8,878 nt of DNA from CAVUFH01 sp963740835 (GCA_963740835.1 CAVUFH010000005.1:1-8878), one strand, 5' to 3'; positions 1-6,073 are shown, counted from the stretch's first letter. The notes: generated by a model from the sequence alone, not told the origin. Made by a program: numbers and translations.

Positions 1-10
1 ACCGAACTCG

Positions 11-16
11 TACACT
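11..16 (+). promoter_or_regulatory. Putative -10 box for the first gene
   Basis: TACACT fits the actinobacterial TANNNT -10 pattern and ends 8 nt before the ATG at 25. That geometry suggests a leaderless transcript. There is no Shine-Dalgarno in the 24 nt before the ATG. The -35 would lie outside the window, so this is inference from position only. Confidence 0.35.
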
Positions 17-24
17 TCCCGGCC

Positions 25-420
25 ATGGGTCAGCCGATCACTGTGTCCGTTCGCGCCGGCGGGCGCCCCGAAGTGCGCTTCTTCGACGCCAACCGGTCGC
101 TCACCGGGATGGAGATCGAGACGTATGTTCGGGGTGAGGATGTCCGGGGTGAGGATATCCGGGGCGCGGGTGAAGGGGAGCCGCGGCCGGACGGCCAGCG
201 GCCGCCGGACGTGCTGGCCCGGCGCCTGTTCGATCTCGGCGCCCAGCGGGTCACGATCTACTCGAACGTGGTGACGGTGGAGGCGCCCGCCGCGGCGTGG
301 GCCGAACTCGAGGCCAAGGTCGTGCACACGATCGAGCACCTGTTCGAGTACTACGGCGACGATGCGGGCTGGTCCTTCGAAGCCCGCGGCCTCGAGTACA
401 AGCCCTCGCCGGTCCAGTAG
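25..420 (+). CDS. Small hypothetical protein, Nfu/NifU N-terminal-domain-like
   Basis: This encodes a 131-aa soluble protein with no signal peptide or membrane segment. Residues about 60-120 (VLARRLFDLG, then QRVTIYSNVVTVEAP, then a helix ending in EHLFEYYGDDAGW) resemble the Nfu N-terminal domain pattern of a short helix, 'GV..V', a strand ending in 'VTV', and a C-terminal helix. That is recognition by eye, so an iron-sulfur scaffold-related role is only a suggestion. There is no CxxC cluster-binding motif of the kind a functional Nfu C-domain carries, so this is at most the N-domain. Residues 35-49 are a threefold five-residue repeat (VRGED, VRGED, IRGAG), apparently inserted in the loop before the helix. 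The gene ends 15 nt before the -35 of the SOS promoter and is probably transcribed separately from imuA'. The ATG at 25 is the only start that keeps the N-terminal strand. Confidence 0.7.
   Translation: MGQPITVSVRAGGRPEVRFFDANRSLTGMEIETYVRGEDVRGEDIRGAGEGEPRPDGQRPPDVLARRLFDLGAQRVTIYSNVVTVEAPAAAWAELEAKVVHTIEHLFEYYGDDAGWSFEARGLEYKPSPVQ
127..171 (+). repeat. 15-bp tandem repeat, three copies, in-frame
   Basis: Copies lie at 127-141, 142-156 and 157-171. The first two differ by one base (GTTCGGGGTGAGGAT against GTCCGGGGTGAGGAT). The third has diverged (ATCCGGGGCGCGGGT). The unit length is a multiple of three, so the repeat adds five residues per copy without breaking the frame. Confidence 0.85.
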
Positions 421-434
421 CTCCAGCAGTCCGG

Positions 435-464
435 TTGCCATACCGAACACATGTTCGGTACGGT
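435..464 (+). promoter_or_regulatory. SOS promoter of imuA'-imuB with embedded LexA box
   Basis: The -35 is TTGCCA (435-440) and the -10 is TACGGT (459-464), with an 18-nt spacer. The LexA/SOS box core GAACACATGTTC lies at 445-456 inside a 20-nt near-palindrome (441-460) whose only mismatches are at the centre. GAAC-N4-GTTC is the known LexA operator class of Gram-positive bacteria and actinobacteria. A repressor bound here would fill the whole spacer and overlap the -10. Transcription should start near 471, which is the GTG start codon, implying a leaderless mRNA induced by DNA damage. Confidence 0.88.
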
Positions 465-470
465 CGGGGG

Positions 471-1116
471 GTGACGGCGGCACTTCCGGTTCGGAGTGAG
501 GGCGCGCGGGCCCGGTTGGTAGAGGTCGCGGGGCAAGTCCGGCCGTTCGTCGCGGCAGGGGATCGGCTGCTCGCGGTCGACGGTGCGCTCGGGGCGCGGT
601 TGCCGGGCGGCGGGGTGCGACGTGGCGCGACGGTCGCGGTCGACGGTGTGCTCGGCGCCGGAGTCACGTCGGTGACGCTGGCGCTCGTGGCGGCGGCCAC
701 CGCGGCGGGGGAGTGGGCCGCGATCATCGATCCCTACGGCACGTTGGGTGCGCGTGCCGCGCAAGCCGCGGGGGTGGAGCTCGAACGGTGCGCGGTGATC
801 CGGCGCGGCCCGGCCGATCGCTGGAGCACGGTGGTCGCGGCGTTGCTCGACGGCGTTGCGCTGGTGGCAGCCACCGTTCCGCCGCGGTTGCGCGTCGGCG
901 ACGCGCGCCGGCTCGTCGCCCGCGCGCGGAGCGCGCGTCCGTTCTCGTCGCGGTCGGGCCATGGCCGGTCGAAGCGGCGGTGCGGGTGTACGCCGAAGGT
1001 GGCCAATGGTGCGGTGTCGACGCGGGGAGCGGCCGCCTCGACACCCGCGATCTCCATGTGCGTGTGGAAGCGAAAGGCGCACCGGCGCGGGGCAGCTCGG
1101 CGCGCTCGCGGGCTAG
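471..1116 (+). CDS. imuA': ImuA' mutasome accessory protein, RecA-like (frameshifted as written)
   Basis: ImuA' is a RecA-fold adapter of the damage-inducible translesion mutasome. In mycobacteria it works with ImuB and DnaE2. The reading begins at GTG 471 (VTAALPVRSEGARARLVEVAG), directly after the SOS promoter. The RecA-like core shows a degenerate phosphate-binding loop at residues about 58-67 (DGVLGAGVTS) with no Walker-A lysine, and a WAAIIDP strand at the Walker-B-like position. The frame breaks near 927-931. Restoring one G in CGGAG continues as RARERASVLVAVGPWPVEAA, a typical ImuA' C-terminal strand. A second break in the GGGG run at 1089-1092 is implied because one more G gives an ending of GQLGALAG and the TAG at 1114-1116. 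Without it the frame runs on to 1303, deep inside imuB. With both corrections the product is 215 aa. The assignment rests on motifs plus the neighbouring imuB and is strong. Whether the lesions are real or sequencing errors is open. Confidence 0.85.
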
Positions 1117-1118
1117 TG

Positions 1119-2821
1119 ATGAACGGGCCGCAGACCACCCGCACGTCGTCGCAGACCACCCGAACCTGCTGTGTCTGGTGTCCCGACTGGCCGGTGGTCG
1201 CGGTGCGCCGTCGCGATCCTTTGCTGCACGCGGTTCCAGTCGTCGTCCGCGAGCGTGTCGGGAGCCGCGATCTCGTGCGCGCTGCGTCCGCGGACGCGCG
1301 TGAGAACGGTGTCACGCGCGGCATGCGCCGCCGCGAAGCCGAAGCCCGGTGCCCGAACGTCGAAGTGGTCCACGCCGACCTCGCGCTCGAGGCCCGCACG
1401 TTCGAGCTCGTCGCGCGCGCGGTCGAGACCGTCACCCCGCGCGTCGTGCTCGATCGTCCCGGCCGCTGCAGCTTCCCCACGCGCGGTCCGTCGCGCTACT
1501 TCGGAGGCGACACCCAGCTGGCCGAACGCCTCCACGCGGTCATCGTGGCGGCACTCGACGACGACGCCGACGTGCGCATCGGTGTCGCCGACGGCGAGTT
1601 CACCGCCGGCCTCGCGGCGCGCCGCGCGCGAACGAGGAACCGTTGGTGATCGAGCCCGGCGCGTCCGCCGCGTTCCTCGCGCCGTGGCCGGTCGCGGTGT
1701 TCGAGGACGAGAACATCGTGTCTCTCCTCGTCCGGCTCGGGTTGCACAGCCTCGGCGATGTTGCCGCGCTCCCCCCCGACGCGGTGCTCGCCCGCTTCGG
1801 CGTGGAAGGCCGCGTGTTCCACGACCTCGCCCGCGGCCGGGACCCGGGGCCACCCGTGCTCGTCGCGCCGCCGCCCGATCTGGTCGAGCAGGTCGAGCTG
1901 GACCCGCCTGCGTCGCGTGTGGACGTCGCCGCGTTCGCGGCCAAAGGCCTCGCCGATCGTCTGCTCGACCGGCTCGACGAACGCGGCCTTGCGTGCACGC
2001 GCGTCGTGATCGAAGCTGAGACCGAGCACGGTGAACGGTTGGCGCGCTGCTGGCGGCACGAAGGCGCGTTGTCACCCGCCACCCTCGCCGAACGGGTGCG
2101 CTGGCAGCTCGATGGTTGGCTCACGCAGACCCGCGCCGATGTGCGCGCGGTCGAAGGTGACGTGCGCGCCGAACAAGATCTCGCCGCATTCGCCGACGCC
2201 GGGCTCGACTCCACCACCGGCGCACTGGTGCTCGTGCGGCTCATCCCCGACGAAGTCGTCCCCGCGCACGGCCGCCAGCTCGGGTTCTGGGGTGGCGACC
2301 AGGCCGCGCACGACCGCGCCGACCGCGCGCTCGCCCGCGTGCAGGGGATGCTCGGCTACGACGCGGTCACGACCGCCGTCGCGGAAGGCGGCCGCACTCC
2401 CGCCGAGCAGGTGCGCTGGGTGCCGTGGGGCGAACCGCGCACCTCTGAGCACCACTTCGAGGGCAACGAGACCCCCGGCTGGCCCGGCGCGGTGCCGCCG
2501 CCGTACCCGGCGCGCGTCTTCACACCCCCGCTTCCCGCCGCGCTCCTCGACCGCGGCGGCCGCGCGGTAGTCGTCACCGCGCGCGGCGACCACTCCGCTG
2601 CGCCCGCGCGCCTCGAGTGCAGCCAGCTCCCCGGCGGTGGTGGCGCGGTGCAATCGTGGATCGGTCCCTGGGCCCACGACCTGCGCTGGTGGGACCCACC
2701 CGCGCGCCGCCGCCGCGTGCTCTGGCAACTCGTCGTCGACGGCGGCGAAGCGGCCGGCACTGTCGCCTGCCTCGTCGCCGTCGAAGCCGGCCGCGCGGGT
2801 GTCGAAGCGATCTACGACTGA
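1119..2821 (+). CDS. imuB: ImuB, inactive Y-family polymerase homologue (frameshifted as written)
   Basis: ImuB is a Y-family polymerase relative that lacks catalysis and tethers ImuA' and DnaE2 to the sliding clamp at lesions. ATG 1119 follows the imuA' TAG after a 2-nt gap. Residues 17-24 are CCVWCPDW, the family's N-terminal signature. RGMRRREAEARCP marks the fingers/palm region. Residues about 120-130 read SFPTRGPSRYFGG where active polymerases have the acidic SIDEA motif, so catalytic acids are missing. The frame breaks at about 1620-1630 in a GC run. One extra base there joins GLAARRA to ANEEPLVIEPGASAAFLAPWPV, giving 567 aa. QLGFWG (2276-2293, residue about 387) matches the QLxLWG-type beta-clamp-binding peptide of mycobacterial ImuB. 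The C-terminus (WIGPWAHDLRWWDPPARRRR onward) is the usual ImuB tail. Identification is near certain. The frameshift may be a sequencing error. Confidence 0.92.
1131..1165 (+). repeat. 21-bp-period duplication at the imuB N-terminus
   Basis: CAGACCACCCGCAC (1131-1144) recurs as CAGACCACCCGAAC (1152-1165), an offset of 21 nt. It encodes QTTRTSSQTTRT between the initiator and the conserved CCVWCPDW strand. The duplication keeps the frame and lengthens a non-conserved leader. Confidence 0.8.
2276..2293 (+). other. Beta-clamp-binding peptide QLGFWG within ImuB
   Basis: In the C-terminal reading frame of imuB this segment translates as Q-L-G-F-W-G. It sits just before the DRADRALARVQGMLG helix. 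Mycobacterial ImuB carries a clamp-binding peptide of the same pattern (QLPLWG) at the corresponding place, as known from the literature. Conservation here argues that the C-terminal part is or was under functional selection despite the upstream frameshift. Confidence 0.7.
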
Positions 2822-2843
2822 CGCACTTCGTAACCTTGGATCG

Positions 2844-3131
2844 ATGCAGTTCAGCCCGGAGTTGCGCGACGGAGTGGCCTCGGGCCGCATCACATTGTCG
2901 TTCCGGCTCTGGCAGCGTCCGATGGTCAAGGTTGGTGGTCAATACGCAGCGGGCGCGGCACGCATCGAGATCGATTCGATCGAGATGGTCCCGTTCTCCA
3001 GCGTGACCGCGGCAGACGTGCGTCGATCCGGCGAGAAGGATCGCGCATCGCTGCGTAAGCGCGCCGCGCACGCGGGCCCGATCGACGACGACACGCTCGT
3101 GTACCGCATCGAGTTCCACGTCGTTCCATAG
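2844..3131 (+). CDS. ASCH/PUA-superfamily domain protein
   Basis: This is a 95-aa protein starting MQFSPELRDGVASGRITLSFRLW and ending DDDTLVYRIEFHVVP. The pattern fits the ASCH domain, a small beta-barrel relative of PUA RNA-binding domains: an N-terminal 'F.PE....V..G..T...R', a central KVGGQY turn with a strand (ARIEIDSIEMVPFSSVTAADVRRSGE), and a final hydrophobic strand. ASCH proteins are thought to bind RNA or nucleotides, and some hydrolyse modified nucleosides. No specific substrate can be assigned. The ATG is 22 nt after the imuB stop with no clear Shine-Dalgarno. TAACCT (2831-2836) is a possible -10 placed 7 nt before the ATG, but no good -35 was found, so co-transcription with imuAB remains possible. 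A longer upstream reading is excluded because it would overlap imuB by about 180 nt. Confidence 0.72.
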   Translation: MQFSPELRDGVASGRITLSFRLWQRPMVKVGGQYAAGAARIEIDSIEMVPFSSVTAADVRRSGEKDRASLRKRAAHAGPIDDDTLVYRIEFHVVP

Positions 3132-3161
3132 CTCTCGACGACGGGCGCCTTCCTCCTCGGC

Positions 3162-3180
3162 GGAGCGGCGTCCTCGCTCC
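3162..3180. terminator. Small hairpin in a convergent intergenic gap
   Basis: GGAGCG (3162-3167) pairs with CGCTCC (3175-3180) around a 7-nt loop, between the ends of the ASCH gene and the convergent oxidoreductase. There is no U-tract. It may serve as a bidirectional terminator, but the stem is short. The rest of the 138-nt gap (3132-3269) shows nothing else. Confidence 0.25.
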
Positions 3181-3269
3181 ACGACGACCCGGAACCGGAC
3201 TCGCACAACGCTCCCGAGCGGGCATTTGTGAGTGCGGGCGGTTGGGCTGCGGGGTGGGCCATTTCCCGG

Positions 3270-4187
3270 TCACGGACGAACGCGGATGATTGTTTTTCCC
3301 TTGGGTCGCTCGGTCGGGTTGAGGGCGGCGACGGCCTCGTCGAGGGTCGCGACGTTGCCGATGTTCGTCCGCAGTCGTCCGTCACGCACCCGCTGGACGA
3401 TCTCACTCAGTTGGGCACGATCAGACTCGACGACGAAGTCGATCGCCAGGCCGCCGGCGGGCCGCTCCTTGGTCGGGCCGACGACGGATACCAGCGTTCC
3501 TCCGGCGCGAATCAAGCTTGAGGACCGCGTCTGGATGTCGCCGCCGATGACATCGAACACCAGATCGACTCCGCCGACGTCTTCCAGTGCGTCGTTGTCG
3601 AGGTCGACGAACTCTTGCGCGCCGAAGTCGAGCGCCTTCTGACGGTCGGCGGCGCGTCCGGTGCCGATGACGTATGCACCGGCCTCGCGTGCGAGTTGCG
3701 TCACCATCGTCCCGACTGCGCCGGCCGCGCCGTGCGCGAGGACGCTCTGCCCCGCCTGAACGCGGCCGTGCTCGAACAGCCCCTGCCACGCGGTCAGTCC
3801 CGAGATCGGCAGACTCGCGCCGACGGTGAAGTCGATGTCGCCCGGCAGCGGCGCGAGGTTGCGTGCCTCGATCGCCACGTACTCCGCCAGGGTGCCGTCG
3901 CGGTGCCAGTCCGCGAGGCCGAACACCCGCTGTCCCACCGACACTCCCGTCGTGCCATAGCCGCGGGCAATGACCACTCCGGCGAGCTCGTGCCCGGGAA
4001 TCGACGGCGTTCGATCACGGTCGACGCGATCGGTCCAGGTCGAGGGCCACTCCATCTCAGTCGGGACGAATCCCGACGCATGAACCTCAACGACGACATC
4101 GTTTATCGCTGCGTAAGGCTCGGGCCGCTCCACCAGCGTCATCCCGGCCGTTCCCGCAGCCTGATCCGTCACCACAATCGCTTTCAT
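3270..4187 (-). CDS. Zinc-independent medium-chain dehydrogenase/reductase, NADP-dependent quinone-oxidoreductase type
   Basis: This 305-aa cytosolic reductase of the MDR superfamily likely reduces quinones, enones or similar electrophiles with NADPH. The N-terminal GroES-like domain shows VEVHASGFVPTEM (residues 33-45) and PGHELAGVV (64-72). The catalytic-zinc cysteine normally found in alcohol dehydrogenases is replaced by the SGF segment, and there is no structural-zinc cysteine cluster. The Rossmann domain begins with SVLAHGAAGAVG (149-159). The arginine in GTGRAADR (175-182), after the second strand, favours NADP over NAD. Length and the C-terminal GKTIIRVRP ending fit full-length family members. 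The ATG at 4187-4185 has GAGAGG (4200-4195) with a 7-nt spacing, a good Shine-Dalgarno. It is monocistronic as far as seen and convergent with the ASCH gene. The exact substrate is unknown. Confidence 0.88.
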   Translation of the reverse strand: MKAIVVTDQAAGTAGMTLVERPEPYAAINDVVVEVHASGFVPTEMEWPSTWTDRVDRDRTPSIPGHELAGVVIARGYGTTGVSVGQRVFGLADWHRDGTLAEYVAIEARNLAPLPGDIDFTVGASLPISGLTAWQGLFEHGRVQAGQSVLAHGAAGAVGTMVTQLAREAGAYVIGTGRAADRQKALDFGAQEFVDLDNDALEDVGGVDLVFDVIGGDIQTRSSSLIRAGGTLVSVVGPTKERPAGGLAIDFVVESDRAQLSEIVQRVRDGRLRTNIGNVATLDEAVAALNPTERPKGKTIIRVRP

Positions 4188-4444
4188 TCGGACACCTCTC
4201 TGTATCAGTCCTCGCCTGCACGGCGTACCGCTTCGCCGACTGGCCTAACCCCGCCACCTGATGACGGGTGAGCCGCACGCCGCGTTACATGCCGCGCGGC
4301 TCAGCGCCGAGGCGTGACGGGCCACGAGCTTGGTCTTGAAGGGTTGGCCTTCGTGACCGGGATCGCCTTTTGGTGCTCGCGACGGGCCTCGCGCATAAGG
4401 GGTCTCGCGCAGGGTGTCAGGGCGAGGGCTTGGCACGTGGCACC
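4188..4444. other. Intergenic stretch upstream of the oxidoreductase gene
   Basis: There is no convincing gene in these 257 nt on either strand. Short open frames exist but lack recognisable motifs. The segment next to 4188 must hold the oxidoreductase promoter, but no clean -35/-10 pair is visible. An 8-bp inverted repeat (TGAGCCGC at 4269-4276, GCGGCTCA at 4296-4303, 19-nt loop) is present. Its role is unknown. Confidence 0.5.
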
Positions 4445-4792
4445 GTGACCCGCGACTATGGGATCGTGGTCAAAGACGGTGACCGCGAGGCTTCCCTGTC
4501 GGAGCTCCTCGAACTGCACACGTGGCTGAGCCGCAAGTTCATGCCGCTCCTTGGTCAGTACGTCGAGCAGATCAAGTCGGGTCCAAGCGAGAACGCACTC
4601 GCAGGTGTTGCGGGAGCATTTGCCGACGCTTGCGACGAAGCGGTGGCGCGTTGTCGTCGGATATTGCGACCGCCGCATCCGCAGTCGGCGCGGACTGCAT
4701 CGGCCCTGAATGAGCACGCAGCTGCGTCTGGTGGGCCGTCGCGCGTATGGACCGCAATCGCCACCTCTCATACCCCGCGGCAGCGATCGTGA
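4445..4792 (+). CDS. Doubtful small ORF, 115 aa, unrecognised
   Basis: From GTG 4445 the frame reads TRDYGIVVKDGDREASLSELLELHTWLSRKF and later ENALAGVAGAFADACDEAVARC. The first half looks protein-like. It has amphipathic helices with balanced charge and mostly G/C in third codon positions up to about 4580. After that the third positions become mixed and the residues turn into low-complexity Pro/Ser/Ala/Arg, as in a random frame. No family is recognised and the Shine-Dalgarno is weak. It may be a genuine accessory protein, a gene remnant whose 3' half has decayed, or chance. The opposite strand is also open here, but only as the run-off of the frameshifted regulator frame, and it looks non-coding. 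Confidence 0.3.
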   Translation: MTRDYGIVVKDGDREASLSELLELHTWLSRKFMPLLGQYVEQIKSGPSENALAGVAGAFADACDEAVARCRRILRPPHPQSARTASALNEHAAASGGPSRVWTAIATSHTPRQRS

Positions 4793-4835
4793 CGAACGAT
4801 CCTCCGACGTGAGAGTTGGATGCCCAGAACAACCC

Positions 4836-4878
4836 ATTTGAAGCGCAGCGGGGCTCTTCGCCCCGCGCACCTTCAAAT
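4836..4878. repeat. Strong two-segment hairpin in gene-poor DNA
   Basis: An outer 8-bp stem, ATTTGAAG (4836-4843) with CTTCAAAT (4871-4878), encloses a 4x4 internal loop. Inside that is a 7-bp G/C stem, GCGGGGC (4848-4854) with GCCCCGC (4860-4866), closed by TCTTC. All 15 pairs are perfect Watson-Crick. There is no U-run on either side. It could be a terminator-like element, the core of a small RNA, or a short repetitive element. Apart from it, positions 4793-4989 show no gene. Confidence 0.6.
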
Positions 4879-4989
4879 ACGATCGCGTCCGAGCTGCCGA
4901 TCTCGCGCTCGTTCCGCGGACCATTGACCGGCGTATTGCGGCATAGATGTCCGCGGATCGATCTGCGCCCGTCAGCGTGCCTCGACGGT

Positions 4990-5635
4990 TCAGATGAGTT
5001 GTTGCGTGAGCGTCGTCGCAAGCCACTGGTGGTAACGGTCGGGCGTCCAGCCGCGGTCGCCGACGAGAAGGCGATAGACCTCGGGGGACATCAGCGCGTG
5101 GATCACGTCGGCTGCGTCGCGTTCTCGTAGTCCGGGCCTGAGTGCGTGGGCGCGGCGAAAGTGATCGCGCGATCTGACCCTGCCCCTGATCGCGCTGTTG
5201 TCGGATCTCGTCGAGAAGCTCAGCGGCCGCGGGATCGGAACCGGCTGCGCTCACGAGGACGCGGTAGACGTCGTTGGTCCTCTGGTTGATCGTCGTCGTG
5301 ACACCAGCGAGGCCGGCGAGGAGCTTGTGCGGGTCGGATTCGGTGAACAGCGAGACGACCTCCGGCCGTCCTTGCACCGCGAGGGGTTGGTCGTCTCCGG
5401 CGATGGAGGTGTCGAGCAGAGCCTTGAGGATCCCGAGCTTCGAGGAGAAGAGCCGGTACACGGTCGCCGACGGCACGTCGGAGTGCTCGCTGATCGTCTC
5501 GATGGTGGTCGCGACGTAGCCGCGTTCGACGAACAGCGCTCGGGCCGTGTCGACCACTGCTCGACGTGCGAAGCGCGTGCGGGCCTGACCCCGCCCACTC
5601 TGGTTCGGTGAATCGGGCTTGACGGGCTTTGCCAC
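4990..5635 (-). CDS. TetR-family transcriptional regulator (frameshifted as written)
   Basis: This is a TetR repressor. The N-terminal DNA-binding domain runs from about residue 20 (RFARRAVVDTARALFVERGY) through the helix-turn-helix at 41-66 (VATTIETISEHSDVPSATVYRLFSSK). The ligand-binding domain follows (LLAGLAGVTTTINQRTNDVYRVLVSAAGSDPAAAELLDEIRQQRDQGQ). The frame breaks at about 5158-5163. Skipping one base joins QGQGQIARS to FRRAHALRPGLRERDAADVIHALMSPEVYRLLVGDRGW, the normal C-terminus of this subfamily, ending at the TGA at 4990-4992 for 214 aa. Read without the correction, the frame runs on uselessly to 4301. The start is GTG 5635. It has no Shine-Dalgarno, but GATACT (5649-5644, minus strand) is a -10 placed for a leaderless transcript. 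The gene is divergent from the VOC-DUF1059 operon, which it probably controls along with itself. The frameshift is probably a sequencing error or a recent mutation. Confidence 0.88.
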
Positions 5636-5643
5636 GAAACGAT

Positions 5644-5677
5644 AGTATCACTCTCGATTCGAGAGTACCAGTATCAA
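5644..5677. promoter_or_regulatory. Divergent regulatory region with likely TetR operator palindrome
   Basis: ACTCTCGA-T-TCGAGAGT (5650-5666) is a perfect 17-bp palindrome between the divergent tetR and VOC genes. It is flanked by direct copies of AGTATCA (5644-5650) and GTATCA (5671-5676). On the minus strand GATACT (5649-5644) is a plausible -10 for tetR. A 17-nt spacer upstream of it would coincide exactly with the palindrome, although the matching -35 (ACTGGT) is poor. TetR proteins bind such palindromes as dimers. Assigning it as the operator is inference from position and symmetry. Confidence 0.7.
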
Positions 5678-5692
5678 ACGAAGCGAAGAGTC

Positions 5693-5698
5693 AAGGAG
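5693..5698 (+). promoter_or_regulatory. Shine-Dalgarno of the VOC gene
   Basis: AAGGAG lies 6 nt before the ATG at 5705. This is a canonical site and fixes the start of the VOC gene, unlike the apparently leaderless genes elsewhere in the window. Confidence 0.8.
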
Positions 5699-5704
5699 CG
5701 ATCC

Positions 5705-6073
5705 ATGAGCGCATCATCGGTCCAAGGCATCAAGACGGTGCTGCATCCGGTTTCCGACATCGACAAGGCCCAGGCGGTCTACACGGCTCTCCTCGGCATC
5801 GAGCCGCAGACGGTGTCGTCGTTCTACGTCGGTTACGACGTCGCCGGCCAGCACATCGGGCTGCTTCCTGGCGGGGGTCCGCAGGGCCTGACGTCGCCGG
5901 TCGCGTACTGGCACGTCGATGACATCGAAGCGAAGCTCGCCGAGCTGACCGCGGCGGGTGCGACGATCAAGGACGCGGCGAACGAAGTGGCCGGCGGTCG
6001 CGTGGTGGCGTCCGTCGTCGACCCTGACGGCAACGTCCTCGGACTCATTCAGGACAAGGGGTTGAGCGAGTGA
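5705..6073 (+). CDS. VOC-family (glyoxalase/bleomycin-resistance-like) protein
   Basis: This 122-aa single-domain vicinal-oxygen-chelate fold protein is probably a dimer with a metal- or ligand-binding site at the interface. The first beta-alpha-beta-beta-beta module covers TVLHPVSDIDKAQAVYTALLGIEPQ (residues about 11-36) and the YVGYDVAGQHIGLLPGG strands. The second covers VAYWHVDDIEAKLAELTAAGATIKDAANEVAGGRVVASVVDPDGNVLGLIQ. The pattern VDPDGNVLGL is the family's final strand, with the metal-ligand acid often just beyond it. VOC proteins paired with a divergent TetR usually deal with a toxic or signalling small molecule, but the substrate cannot be named from sequence. The gene overlaps the following DUF1059 start by 4 nt (GTGA), so the two are co-translated. 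It is likely repressed by the neighbouring TetR. Confidence 0.88.
   Translation: MSASSVQGIKTVLHPVSDIDKAQAVYTALLGIEPQTVSSFYVGYDVAGQHIGLLPGGGPQGLTSPVAYWHVDDIEAKLAELTAAGATIKDAANEVAGGRVVASVVDPDGNVLGLIQDKGLSE

Noticed and set aside
921..1631. Programmed ribosomal frameshifting in imuA'-imuB
   Set aside because: No slippery heptamer with a downstream stem is evident at the breaks, and three separate sites in two genes would be needed. Sequencing error or mutation is simpler.
297..1649. Single 450-aa plus-strand protein
   Set aside because: It starts out of frame inside the Nfu-like gene and fuses the imuA' N-terminus to the imuB N-terminus only because of the frameshifts.
1113..2075. Long minus-strand ORFs opposite imuA'-imuB
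   Set aside because: They are Arg/Ala/Pro-rich shadow frames typical of high-GC DNA with no domain pattern. The plus strand encodes recognisable ImuA'/ImuB.
4301..5635. 444-aa TetR-like protein
   Set aside because: After about residue 160 the frame is low-complexity Arg/Thr/Ser sequence, while the true TetR C-terminus continues in the next frame and stops at 4990.
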